From the NCBI GenBank assembly GCA_031553685.1, contig JAVBLE010000029.1, forward strand, positions 1 to 42,634: a stretch of DNA of 42,634 nt, written 5' to 3'. Shown here piece after piece: positions 1 through 8,730 of this stretch. Position 1 is the stretch's first letter; every line of letters starts with the position of its first letter. This DNA comes from JAFGVL01 sp031553685. GTDB taxonomy: Bacteria; Bacteroidota; Bacteroidia; Bacteroidales; Paludibacteraceae. Below the pieces are notes generated by a model, which saw only the letters and a list, made by a program, of their open reading frames with translations, made no database searches and was not told where the DNA came from. A program made the position numbers and the translations under genes.

Positions 1-97
<97 letters not shown>

Positions 98-100
98 TAC

Positions 101-136
101 AAGTCCTCTACATGTTTTTTTGTAGAGGACTTTTGT
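101..136 (+). terminator. Rho-independent terminator of the rRNA operon
   Basis: A perfect 12-bp stem (AAGTCCTCTACA at 101-112 pairing with TGTAGAGGACTT at 121-132) encloses a T-rich loop and runs into TTGTTGTT. It begins a few bases after the end of the 5S sequence, which fits the end of the rRNA transcript. Confidence 0.9.
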
Positions 137-322
137 TGTTAATAGAATTTAATAATGAGGTGAATAAAGGGGTGGGCATACCAAAAAGTTGTGGATAGAA
201 AAAATGATATTATTATTCAAAAAATAAATTAGTTTGATGATCGGCTTTTTCATTCCGGTAAATTCAATTTTAAATTTGATAATCATGTGTCTAACTACAA
301 TAAATTATAAAATAAGGGTATG

Positions 323-342
323 AGACGCGATTTATCGCGTCT
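323..342. repeat. Palindromic repeat, GCGATTTATCGC type, copy 1
   Basis: AGACGCGA (323-330), loop TTTA, TCGCGTCT (335-342): a perfect 8-bp inverted repeat. A second copy of the same core lies 50 bp to the right (377-402). The GACGCGAT..ATCGCGTC core is a kind of dispersed palindrome seen in many bacterial genomes; that link is from memory. No T-run makes it a convincing terminator for either strand. Confidence 0.7.
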
Positions 343-371
343 GAATAGCTAACTAACCGAACAGGGACAAG

Positions 372-692
372 TCAGGTAGAGGTGCGATTTATCGCGCCTC
401 TATTTTTATATGCCCCATACAACAGCAGAAATACGATAGCTGGCAGTAAAAAGTCGCCTACGGGGGTAGGCACATCGGGTACAGGCAAGTCGTCATCGGG
501 TGGAGGGCCAATTTCGTCGTCGGGGTCGCCAAGTAATGTTGTGGGCATTGTGGGTTCGGAGAAGTAAAATGGCACTTCTTCAAAGATGGGTTGGTCGCTA
601 AACGGCTCGGCATTAAATGAAGTTGCCTGCGAGGCAAACTCTTCGCCTAACACCAATATAAGAATGGATAGTATTTTTTTTATATATCGCAT
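372..692 (-). CDS. Small secreted Pro/Asp-rich protein with C-terminal PVGD-membrane-basic tail
   Basis: About 106 residues. The ATG at 692 is chosen over an in-frame ATG at 716 because it gives a compact signal peptide (MRYIKKILSILILVLG then EEFASQA). After the signal comes a polar region and a Pro/Asp-rich linker (GDPDDEIGPPPDDDLPVPD). Next are PTPVGD, a hydrophobic segment (FLLPAIVFLLLYGAY) and basic residues (KNR). This layout resembles short Bacteroidota proteins with a tripartite sorting-like tail, such as the PID-CTERM type; the resemblance is by eye and no family is assigned. It lies 290 bp downstream of, and on the same strand as, a T9SS GLUG-repeat protein, so a surface role is plausible. 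The last eight or so residues are encoded by a palindromic repeat and are probably not functionally conserved. No clear promoter was seen. Confidence 0.6.
   Translation of the reverse strand: MRYIKKILSILILVLGEEFASQATSFNAEPFSDQPIFEEVPFYFSEPTMPTTLLGDPDDEIGPPPDDDLPVPDVPTPVGDFLLPAIVFLLLYGAYKNRGAINRTST
377..402. repeat. Palindromic repeat, GCGATTTATCGC type, copy 2, inside the 3' end of a gene
   Basis: TAGAGGTGCGA (377-387), loop TTTA, TCGCGCCTCTA (392-402): an 11-bp stem with one mismatch or wobble, followed by TTTTT on the plus strand. It shares the 12-base core GCGATTTATCGC with copy 1. Read on the minus strand it encodes the last residues (RGAINRTS) of the small protein ending at 372, so the palindrome appears to have become part of the coding sequence. 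Confidence 0.7.
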
Positions 693-810
693 AGGCTTTT
701 TTGCTTTGTAAAACAAATTACTTATTTTTTATTGATCAATAAAAAGACTACTTCGTCGCATCTCCTACCAATGAAAAGATTGTATAATGGCTTGAAATCA
801 ATAAATTACC

Positions 811-884
811 TGTCATTCTGAACTTAATTTAGTATCGCACATGTCTGATTTGGCGATTGCGGGTCAAGCCCGCAATGACGAAGG
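811..884. repeat. Degenerate GTCATT...AATGAC element with internal hairpin
   Basis: The segment starts with TGTCATTCTGAACTTAATTT and ends with GCAATGACGAAGG; the ends GTCATT (812-817) and AATGAC (874-879) are inverted. Inside, ATTGCGGG (856-863) pairs with CCCGCAAT (869-876). The ends and the internal hairpin match a widespread class of dispersed intergenic repeats known from many bacteria. It sits in the 290-bp gap between the two minus-strand surface-protein genes; nothing else was seen in that gap. Confidence 0.55.
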
Positions 885-981
885 TCAATTGAAGGCTAAC
901 CGCGTATTGCTATTACGGTATCTCGCACTTTTACAAGATCGACATGATGTTACTTCTTTTTATAGAAATGATTTGAATCAT

Positions 982-3900
982 TTACTTAAAGATCACTTTC
1001 TGGGTTGTATATTGATTTTGATTTGTTGCTTTAATCAGATAAATGCCACTCAAACCGGTGGGCACACGCATGTCGTTTTTTACACCGGAATACGAACCAA
1101 CTGCTTTGCCTGTCAGGTCGTACAAAACCACTTGGGTTTCGCCGCATAATCCATTTATCACGAAATCTTTACCTACAGCCACTACTTGTATGTTCCGGTC
1201 GCCGGCAGCAGTAATGCCTGTAGTAGTTGTTCGGGGTATTATCCGCAGTTCGAAGCGCGAGTTGTTGGTTTCCTTTTGGGCAAGTGTAAACGGATAATCT
1301 GTCGTCATCAGGTCAACTTCCATACCCATTGTCTTATCTTTCAACAAAACTGCAGTTATATTATACAGTTCTGCCTGGTCGCCAAGCGATATGTGGTATT
1401 CGTCCTGCACCGGAATATAATATCCCAACGGAACGGTTGCCGCACTTTCGCCCAACAGGGGCAACGCATTGATAGCTAACTGCGAGCTACCCGCTAAGCC
1501 ATACAGTTGCGGTACGGTAGTGGTGCTGCCGAATATTTTTTGTCCGTCCTTATTCAGGTCGTAACCTGTGGTGGCGTCGCTGCGCAAATGGATGCGGAAC
1601 ACATCGGTATTGACATCGTCCGAAAGCCGGATATTTATTTTTACTGTTTCTGTGGATAACTGTTGTGAGCGAAGCTCTTGCCCTCCAACTGCAAGTTCGG
1701 GTTCGGTAGCCTGTACAAAAAACGGGGTAAACGGCCTCAGCCAGTAATCTTCATCCAAAAGGGTGATATAATTGTTCGTAGCCGGCTGATAGACATAGCA
1801 TACATACTGCGGCGAAATATTACGCAGGTTAAAATTCATGGTGTAAGGATTACCTACTAAGTTCCAACCCGCATGTTGAGGCAAGTCGCAGGGATATAGT
1901 CCGGTGGAAAAAGTTCTTGTTGCAATATTGCATGCTTCCTGCGCAACCTCATTTTTACTGGAAAATAATAATGTGTTGTTTACCCCCGTTGCCACCTGAT
2001 AGCCTGAGCATGGCTGCATCAAACCGTCCGAAGCAATGTACCGCCAATCCACGCCCGAGCCGTTGATATTGTCCATCAGGCTTATTGTCCGTTGCAGCCC
2101 GTCATAGTATTTTACAAAATAATGCGCTGGTTCGCCGTTTACACTCCGTATCCGTTCTTTGCCCGAAAGATTGGTTACACTTTGCACCTCATACGGTACT
2201 GAGAACATGTACCAGCGCCCGGCATTGAACGAGCGTTCTACCGTCATCATGCTTGTAGCCAGCTCGCAGCCGTCGTTTATCAGTTGCGCTGCACTTGTTT
2301 CGCTCGATACTATTTCTATGACATGAGTAGAAAGCTCGCCTGCAGTAAGGTTTAAAATACCGCTGGTTTCTATGCGTAAAATGGAAATGGAATAATTATT
2401 ATTTGTATTGGCAAAAGATAAATTGTGCTGTGCAATTACTTTGGCAGCACCTCCGGCTGGAACAGCAACGGGTCTGTTTTCGCGTGTCCACGAAGCGCCC
2501 GCATCGTCGCTTTGCTGCCAGATTTCGCTTTCGAAAGCTCCATCGGACAAGGAGCGGAACCACGAAGTGCGTTGCACCGAAACGCCCACAAGGCTTTGTA
2601 TCCGCCCTTCGGTGAGCGATTGCGCAATCAGGTAATCGCTCCCGGCAACACTACCGGATGTTACAACCAGGTTCCAAGTGCCGTTTGGCAGCATGGTAGC
2701 TGTGCCCAATAGCGCCATGTCGCGCGTGTAGTTGTAAATGTTTATTGTTTCGGGCGGGTCGTTCGGGTTGTAAATACCCATCACAAGGGTTCCGGTCGAA
2801 AATGTGCTCATCTTTACCGGCGACGATTGTGTGGGCAAATACGGCATGCTTATGTCTTTGCCGCTTCGCCAGTTTCCCGATGCGTTTGTAGGGAAAAAAG
2901 TCCAGGTGCTGCCCATCCCACTGTATGTAGCTTCGTCGGTCAGTTCGGCCCACGATTTGGAAATGCCGTCTTTTTGTGCGTCCAAGCTTGATACATTCAG
3001 TTGCATACCGCTGTTGGCAAGGTTGCTCGTAGTCGTTTGCGTGCCGAAGGTGTTGGCATAAATCCTGCGCCCATAGTTGGATTGCGCCACTACTGCATCG
3101 CCTGCCGCAACAGAATACAAAATACTGCCATTGTTTGTAATATCGCCTGCAATCCCACCCACATAAGTACCTATACGCATATCCACCCGCAAGTTTCCGG
3201 TGCTGTAGCAGCCTTCTATCAGGTATGCCCCCGAAATACTTCCTACCAAGCCACCCATCTTTATTTTGGCATCTATCGGCAAACCTTCCAATCCGGGGTA
3301 ATACGACATGGTTAATTTGACCGGCACAGTGCTCGAATTCGAAATAGAGCCAATCAGTCCACCCACATTATTCCCGACAAAACTGCTGCTTCGGTTGCCC
3401 TTGAACACGGTCGAAAAGCATTTGGTAACTTCAGTAGCCAAACTGGCCGAACTATTTACCAAATATCCGATCAAGCCACCTACATGGGTTGTTTCGGCGC
3501 TGGTCGAAGTAAATATTCCGGTGGTGTAGCAGTTGGAAATGAGTTTGATATTGTTTGCACTGCCAATCAGTCCACCAACCGAAGTCGTTGCCATCGTAAC
3601 CGAAATGTCCATGTCGGCATGGCAATTTTCCAAACTGAAATTCTCACCATGTCCAATCAGCCCGCCCACGCTGTTTCCATCATTCATTGTTCCTGTCGTA
3701 TAGCAATTCCTTATGGTTTGATCTGTGATTAAATATCCTATCAAACCACCTGTATTTGTGCTATATGGGGCAGAGTTGTCTATAAAATCGGCGTGGCAGT
3801 TTTCTATCAAGAAATCCGGATGATTGGCATATCCGATCAGTCCGCCTGTTCCTGCATCGATGGTGCTCGAGCTTGTAGTCATGCGTACATTCGCAGTCCG

Positions 3901-4908
3901 GCAACTGTCAAAAGAAAATGAGCCGGCAGCATAACCCACTATGCCTCCTATATAGTCTTTGCCCGAGTTGATGTTGAAGGTAGTCGAATAGCAGTTTGTA
4001 ACATTTGCCCGCGTTGGGTTATTGTTTTCCATATATCCGACCAGCCCGCCAATGTACGAACCGCTCACATTCCCGTTAATCTCGCCGGCATTGCGGTAGC
4101 AATCGACCAAATCGCCCGCTTTGGCAGTTGCGCCTCCGGTATACCAACCAAACAGTCCACCTATTTTATTCGCCCCCTTTCCGGTAATAACACCTGTGGC
4201 AAAACAATTGCTGACTTCATTCGTTGTTTCCAGATAACCTGCCAAACCACCCAAACAAACATCGGCATCTCCATTATATTCGTTGGAAATAATACTTGTT
4301 GACGACGAACAATCCGTTATCGTACAACCCACCGCATAGCCGATCAGTCCGCCCAGATAGCGTCCGCCATAAATTGTTCCGCCGGTCGATTTACAATTTG
4401 TAAAAACTGTTCCGGAGGCATACCCGCACAAAGCTCCCCGATAGTTTACCGCAATATAAGCTGGTCCAATAGTCATATTCCTTATATCCACATTCTGGAT
4501 AATCCCGCCTTCGGTGCAACCGAAAAGACCACGATAAGCACCGGAATTATTAAGAGAAGCTCCGGTAATGTATTTGGCAGAAGCAAGGGTGCTGCCCCCG
4601 TCAAAGTTGCCTCTGAAAGGATTTGTCTGTGTGCCGACAGGAGTCCATGAAGCAGGCAGGGCAGTGGCGCTCGGATAAGTGGCTGTGATTTTGAACCATT
4701 CATTTGAGTGTGCATTGCCGCCATTTACCTCGGTAGCCAAGGTAGCGAGGTCGGCAACCGAGTTTATCTGATAAGGATCTCCTATCGTGCCCGTGCCCGT
4801 CCATGCTTGAGTTTTTGCACAAGTAAGAAGTAACATGGCAATAAACATTAAGCAGCAAGTTCTTTTTGGCAAGAATATTTTGTACTTTGCCTTTAATCTG
4901 TGTCCCAT
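982..4908 (-). CDS. GLUG-repeat surface protein with type IX secretion sorting domain
   Basis: 1308 residues. A basic N-terminus is followed by a hydrophobic signal segment (about residues 18-32, CLMFIAMLLLTCAKTQA) and then WTGTGTIGDPYQI, a common start of mature GLUG/adhesin-like proteins. From about residue 125 to 620 there are about 13 clear GLUG motifs (GG[LI][IVFA]G followed by Y/S/H) spaced 35-60 residues apart, plus two degenerate ones (RGLFG, RGALCG). The middle third has no recognised fold. The last ~80 residues form a T9SS type A sorting domain: beta-rich, with VVLYDLTGKAVGSY and GLSGIYLIKATNQ, ending in KVIFK. Expected fate: Sec export, then T9SS transport across the outer membrane and attachment at the surface. 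Repeat-rich proteins of this kind are usually called adhesin-like, but no binding partner can be read from the sequence. Confidence 0.9.
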   Translation of the reverse strand: MGHRLKAKYKIFLPKRTCCLMFIAMLLLTCAKTQAWTGTGTIGDPYQINSVADLATLATEVNGGNAHSNEWFKITATYPSATALPASWTPVGTQTNPFRGNFDGGSTLASAKYITGASLNNSGAYRGLFGCTEGGIIQNVDIRNMTIGPAYIAVNYRGALCGYASGTVFTNCKSTGGTIYGGRYLGGLIGYAVGCTITDCSSSTSIISNEYNGDADVCLGGLAGYLETTNEVSNCFATGVITGKGANKIGGLFGWYTGGATAKAGDLVDCYRNAGEINGNVSGSYIGGLVGYMENNNPTRANVTNCYSTTFNINSGKDYIGGIVGYAAGSFSFDSCRTANVRMTTSSSTIDAGTGGLIGYANHPDFLIENCHADFIDNSAPYSTNTGGLIGYLITDQTIRNCYTTGTMNDGNSVGGLIGHGENFSLENCHADMDISVTMATTSVGGLIGSANNIKLISNCYTTGIFTSTSAETTHVGGLIGYLVNSSASLATEVTKCFSTVFKGNRSSSFVGNNVGGLIGSISNSSTVPVKLTMSYYPGLEGLPIDAKIKMGGLVGSISGAYLIEGCYSTGNLRVDMRIGTYVGGIAGDITNNGSILYSVAAGDAVVAQSNYGRRIYANTFGTQTTTSNLANSGMQLNVSSLDAQKDGISKSWAELTDEATYSGMGSTWTFFPTNASGNWRSGKDISMPYLPTQSSPVKMSTFSTGTLVMGIYNPNDPPETINIYNYTRDMALLGTATMLPNGTWNLVVTSGSVAGSDYLIAQSLTEGRIQSLVGVSVQRTSWFRSLSDGAFESEIWQQSDDAGASWTRENRPVAVPAGGAAKVIAQHNLSFANTNNNYSISILRIETSGILNLTAGELSTHVIEIVSSETSAAQLINDGCELATSMMTVERSFNAGRWYMFSVPYEVQSVTNLSGKERIRSVNGEPAHYFVKYYDGLQRTISLMDNINGSGVDWRYIASDGLMQPCSGYQVATGVNNTLLFSSKNEVAQEACNIATRTFSTGLYPCDLPQHAGWNLVGNPYTMNFNLRNISPQYVCYVYQPATNNYITLLDEDYWLRPFTPFFVQATEPELAVGGQELRSQQLSTETVKINIRLSDDVNTDVFRIHLRSDATTGYDLNKDGQKIFGSTTTVPQLYGLAGSSQLAINALPLLGESAATVPLGYYIPVQDEYHISLGDQAELYNITAVLLKDKTMGMEVDLMTTDYPFTLAQKETNNSRFELRIIPRTTTTGITAAGDRNIQVVAVGKDFVINGLCGETQVVLYDLTGKAVGSYSGVKNDMRVPTGLSGIYLIKATNQNQYTTQKVIFK

Positions 4909-5719
4909 AAATAAATATTTTATGTTTCTGTTTTCATATCAATACTATTTTATATCATAAAATTTTCTTATCAGATTAAATTGTAGAAAGCAATACAAGA
5001 CCTTATTTTTTAGGTTATTGTGTACAATAAAGCATGTTTTTCAATAAACAGAAACCAAATTGTTTTGTAGTTTGTAGTGTAAAAACAGTTTCTTTATTAA
5101 TGAGAAGAATGGAAAAAGACTATAGATATTTATTAATGACAGATAAAAAGAATCGTAATCCCCTCATTAACAAAGTATAAAACCATAGCTAAAGGTAAGG
5201 CATTATTTGTCGCAGTGTTCGATTTTCTGCTTTTTTAAACTTCTTTCAACTGCTTTTCAAATAGTTAAATCTGTTTTTAACAGGGATTAAAAGAATTGTT
5301 CTTTAGTGAAGACCGCATTTACCACTTATATTTATGAAAGTAAACCGCTTTATTTGTGAAAAAAGGGTAATCTAAAAAAATGTTTTTAAACTTGAGTTGT
5401 ACTTGCATCTCAGGTTTTTTTACAGGCTATCCGAATTGCTAATTTTTGTAACGGGTGTTTTAATACATGACAAAAATTAAAAGAACAATTTTAATACATG
5501 ACAAATTTTAGTTGGATGGTACGCCAAACCGCAGCGAACCTTTAAAGAAGTTTTAATCAAATAAATGATATATTTTGCAAACATACATAAGTCAACAGAA
5601 AATATTTTGTCGAAGTGTCAAAAAGACAGGAAAAAGATAAATAAACTGACTTCTTTTGTTATTTTTGAATATTTTATTGTCGAAAAAACCATTTTTAAGA
5701 TAAAAATATTACAAAAAGT
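4909..5719. other. Long AT-rich intergenic region
   Basis: About 810 bp between divergent genes. I see no convincing gene: the only open frames are short, Lys/Phe/Ile-rich and lack family features. It contains a duplicated 15-17 base word (see 5457-5510). It must also hold the promoter of the minus-strand GLUG gene, but I could not find a good TAnnTTTG on that strand. Confidence 0.5.
5457..5510. repeat. Tandem imperfect repeat ACATGACAAAAATTAAA
   Basis: TTTTAATACATGACAAA occurs at about 5457-5473 and again at 5488-5504. The longer word ACATGACAAAAATTAAA (5465-5481) recurs exactly at 42432-42448, 37 kb away. Function unknown; it looks like a remnant of a dispersed intergenic element. Confidence 0.6.
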
Positions 5720-5750
5720 TTTGCGGTTTAAATTTATATCTGTAATTTTG
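5720..5750 (+). promoter_or_regulatory. Bacteroidota-type promoter of gdhA
   Basis: TTTG (5720-5723), exactly 19 nt, then TAATTTTG (5743-5750): a perfect match to the -33/-7 consensus TTTG-N19-TAnnTTTG used by the Bacteroidota primary sigma factor. The start codon of gdhA is at 5802, giving an untranslated leader of about 45 nt. Confidence 0.85.
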
Positions 5751-5801
5751 TAGCGGAAAATAATTTAATCAAAATATTACTAATTCAAAAAAATCACAAC
5801 A

Positions 5802-7154
5802 ATGGCAGAAAAAAATGCACATTTAGAAGAATTTATGGCAGCGGTAATTGCCAAAAATCCGGGTGAGTTAGAGTTTCACCAAGCAGTACGCGAAGTTGCT
5901 ACTTCATTAATCCCTTTTATCGATGCTAACCCCAAATATAAAACAGCCAAAATTTTGGAACGCATGGCAGAACCGGAACGAGCAATCACTTTCCGTGTGG
6001 CATGGATGGATGATAAAGGCGAAGTTCAAATCAATCGCGGTTTCCGTATCGAAATGAACAGCGCTATTGGTCCTTACAAAGGCGGATTGCGTTTTCATCC
6101 ATCAGTAAATATGGGTATCCTTCGTTTTTTGGCTTTCGAGCAAGTATTGAAAAACAGTTTGACAACATTGCCAATGGGTGGCGGTAAAGGAGGTTCGGAT
6201 TTCGATCCTAAAGGAAAATCGGATGCTGAAATTATGCGCTTTTGCCAAAGCTTTATGACAGAGTTGAGCCGCCATATTGGTCCTGATACCGATGTCCCTG
6301 CAGGCGATATTGGTGTGGGTGGCCGCGAAATTGGTTACATGTTCGGTCAATACAAACGCATCCGCAACGAATTTACCGGAGTATTTACCGGTAAAGGTAT
6401 CAATTGGGGGGGCAGTTTAATTCGTCCCGAAGCTACCGGTTACGGTTGTGTATATTTTGCTCAAGAAATGCTTAAGACGAAAGGTGAAGACTTCAAAGGT
6501 AAAATTGTGGTTGTTTCGGGTTCGGGAAATGTAGCTCAATTTGCGGTACAAAAAGCCACTCAATTGGGTGCTAAAGTGGTTACCCTTTCTGATTCGAATG
6601 GATTTATCTATGATGAAGCCGGAATTGATGCCGAAAAATTGGCGTATGTATTTGAACTGAAAAATGTGAAACGCGGTCGTATCTCAGAATACACAACTAA
6701 ATATCCGTCAGCAAAATATTTTGAAGGGAAACGCCCTTGGGGTATCAAATGTGATATTGCTCTTCCTTGCGCTACTCAAAACGAAGTGAATGAAGAAGAA
6801 GCGAAAGCATTGGTTGCCAATGGCTGTAAAGTAGTAGCCGAAGGTGCTAATATGCCTTCTACAAACGAAGCTATCGATGTGTATTTGTCCGCTAAAATCC
6901 TTTATGGACCGGGCAAAGCTGCTAATGCCGGCGGTGTTGCTACTTCGGGATTGGAAATGACACAAAACTCTATGCGTTTGCCATGGACCCGCGAAGAGGT
7001 AGATGCTAAATTGCACCAGATTATGATTAGCATTCACCAAACCTGCGTGAAATACGGCAAAGAAGCAGATGGCTTTATCAACTATGTGAAAGGCGCTAAT
7101 ATCGGCGGTTTTATCAAAGTTGCCGATGCCATGATTGATCAAGGATTGGTGTAG
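5802..7154 (+). CDS. gdhA: NADP-specific glutamate dehydrogenase
   Basis: 450 residues, close to the ~445 of hexameric bacterial GdhA. It catalyses reversible reductive amination of 2-oxoglutarate with ammonia to glutamate in the cytoplasm and is a main ammonia-assimilating enzyme in Bacteroidales. The N-terminal substrate domain has RVAWMDDKGEVQINRGFR, GPYKGGLRFHPSVN (90-103) and PMGGGKGG with the catalytic Lys at about 129, followed by PAGDIGVGGREIGYM containing the catalytic Asp (169). The Rossmann domain has VVVSGSGNVAQFA (237-249) and LSDSNG at the end of the second strand, which fits an NADP-preferring enzyme. The gene stands alone with a perfect promoter 50 bp upstream and a hairpin terminator 41 bp after the stop. 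Confidence 0.97.
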   Translation: MAEKNAHLEEFMAAVIAKNPGELEFHQAVREVATSLIPFIDANPKYKTAKILERMAEPERAITFRVAWMDDKGEVQINRGFRIEMNSAIGPYKGGLRFHPSVNMGILRFLAFEQVLKNSLTTLPMGGGKGGSDFDPKGKSDAEIMRFCQSFMTELSRHIGPDTDVPAGDIGVGGREIGYMFGQYKRIRNEFTGVFTGKGINWGGSLIRPEATGYGCVYFAQEMLKTKGEDFKGKIVVVSGSGNVAQFAVQKATQLGAKVVTLSDSNGFIYDEAGIDAEKLAYVFELKNVKRGRISEYTTKYPSAKYFEGKRPWGIKCDIALPCATQNEVNEEEAKALVANGCKVVAEGANMPSTNEAIDVYLSAKILYGPGKAANAGGVATSGLEMTQNSMRLPWTREEVDAKLHQIMISIHQTCVKYGKEADGFINYVKGANIGGFIKVADAMIDQGLV

Positions 7155-7195
7155 ACCACCGTTCTATAATAAATTTTTTTCATAGTTAAGTGGGG

Positions 7196-7228
7196 CTGTC
7201 GTTTGGGAAACCGGACGGCAGTTTTTTT
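7196..7228 (+). terminator. Rho-independent terminator of gdhA
   Basis: CTGTCGTTTGG (7196-7206), loop GAAA, CCGGACGGCAG (7211-7221), then seven T. The 11-bp stem includes a few G-T pairs. It lies 41 bp past the gdhA stop and before the convergent sugar transferase gene. Confidence 0.85.
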
Positions 7229-7314
7229 ATTCCTAAAAGGTTGTTTGGATTTAATCCATTCAATCTTTAATTATTTAAATGAAATCTCGACGAAGAAAAT
7301 ATGGGGAAGAAATT

Positions 7315-8703
7315 TTAAATCCCTTTTCCTGTAAAAATAATTCTTACAGTATAAATCAATATTTTAAAATCGACTAAAAGGGACATGTTTTCGAGGTAAA
7401 GAATGTCGTAATCCATGCGTTCAAGCATTTTGTCGACCGATTCGGCATATCCATATTTTACCATCCCCCACGAGGTAATGCCGGGTTTGATTTTATGCAA
7501 AAGATTGTAGTGAGGTGCTCGTTCGATAATCTGATCGGCAAAATAACGGCGTTCGGGACGAGGTCCTACAATGGACATGTCGCCCTTAAGGACATTCCAA
7601 AATTGAGGTATTTCGTCCAATCTGTACTTGCGCATCACACGACCCCAAGGCGAAATCCGGCTATCATTCAGCGAGGACAACAGGGGGGTTTCTTTTTCTG
7701 CATCAATACACATGGAGCGAAATTTGTACATCATAAATGGTTTGGCATATTTTCCCAACCGCTCTTGAGAATATATAATCGGACCTTTCGAATCGAATTT
7801 CACACGGATAGCCACATACAAGTATAAAGGAGAAAACAGAATTAGTACGAAAGCTGAAACGACAATATCAAACACACGCTTTATGTTTTGTTCCCAGTAG
7901 GGCATTGAGCTATCGCCCAGATTGATGAGTGGTGTGGCATAAATGGTGTCAACCCGGACGCTTCCCGAAAGAATATCATAAAGTCGTGGCAAGAGTTTTA
8001 TCTCAATATCGTTGTGTTTATACAACCGGCTTAGAATAGGGAATACATCGTCGCTTTGCTGATAATTGGTTGCAATGATTACTTCCTCTATTTTTTGAGA
8101 AATAATAACTTCGTCCAAATTGTCAATAGTACCCAAAACAGCTTCTTTATCTACCACACAAACTTCATCTAAAGACAAAAAGCCTTTTATATCGTATCCT
8201 AACGATTGGCGCATATTATTCAGCTCGTTGGCAATGCGTCGGGCTTCTGTTCCTGTGCCGATAATCAAGGTGTTAAATCCCCATTCTTTGCTGTGGATAT
8301 GCTTTGTAGCCGATTGTGTGATAGGGAAACGGACAAGGTAAGTAATAACAAACTGCAGCAGGAAAAGGACAATGATCGAACCGTTGTTGAGCGAATTATA
8401 AACAACATCGTCTATCAGCATGATAAAAAATATTGTCAACGAACCTGCAAATGTAGTGAATAGTGTTGCGAAAAACTCGCTTAGGCGCGATTTGCGGAAA
8501 GGGACATGATAATACCCCGAAAGATATTGCAAAAGCAACCATCCCAACGGATATATGCCTAATAGTATCCAAAATTTAGGTTGTGGCGGATAATAAGCAA
8601 AATCGACAAAATAAACCCGGTAGGTATAAAAAAGCACCCAAACAACAATTGCCGACAGGTAATCGGCTACAATATATTTTAATTTTTGAGTTTTTTTCTT
8701 CAT
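7315..8703 (-). CDS. Polyprenyl-phosphate sugar-1-phosphate transferase (exopolysaccharide initiation)
   Basis: 462 residues. Four predicted membrane segments in the first ~125 residues are followed by a Rossmann-like CoA_binding_3 region (NTLIIGTGTEARRIANEL, ~145-162). A further membrane hairpin (about 280-300) leads into the catalytic bacterial sugar transferase domain: KRVFDIVVS, YSQERLGKYAKPFMMYKFRS, KYRLDEIPQFWNVLKGDMS, VGPRPERRYF and KPGITSWGMVKYG. This is the WcaJ/PglC-type fold that moves a hexose-1-phosphate from a nucleotide sugar to undecaprenyl phosphate, the first membrane step of capsule, exopolysaccharide or glycan synthesis. No glycosyltransferases or flippase are adjacent, so the polymer it serves cannot be told; such orphan copies are common in Bacteroidales. 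It starts 27 bp after the threonylcarbamoyl-AMP synthase gene and probably shares its transcript. Confidence 0.92.
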   Translation of the reverse strand: MKKKTQKLKYIVADYLSAIVVWVLFYTYRVYFVDFAYYPPQPKFWILLGIYPLGWLLLQYLSGYYHVPFRKSRLSEFFATLFTTFAGSLTIFFIMLIDDVVYNSLNNGSIIVLFLLQFVITYLVRFPITQSATKHIHSKEWGFNTLIIGTGTEARRIANELNNMRQSLGYDIKGFLSLDEVCVVDKEAVLGTIDNLDEVIISQKIEEVIIATNYQQSDDVFPILSRLYKHNDIEIKLLPRLYDILSGSVRVDTIYATPLINLGDSSMPYWEQNIKRVFDIVVSAFVLILFSPLYLYVAIRVKFDSKGPIIYSQERLGKYAKPFMMYKFRSMCIDAEKETPLLSSLNDSRISPWGRVMRKYRLDEIPQFWNVLKGDMSIVGPRPERRYFADQIIERAPHYNLLHKIKPGITSWGMVKYGYAESVDKMLERMDYDILYLENMSLLVDFKILIYTVRIIFTGKGI

Positions 8704-8730
8704 GTTTACAAAACTTGCAAACTTGTTTTT

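Noticed and set aside
5565..5753. 61-codon open frame upstream of gdhA
   Set aside because: It runs through the perfect gdhA promoter, is Lys/Phe/Ile-rich as random AT-rich DNA would be, and has no features.
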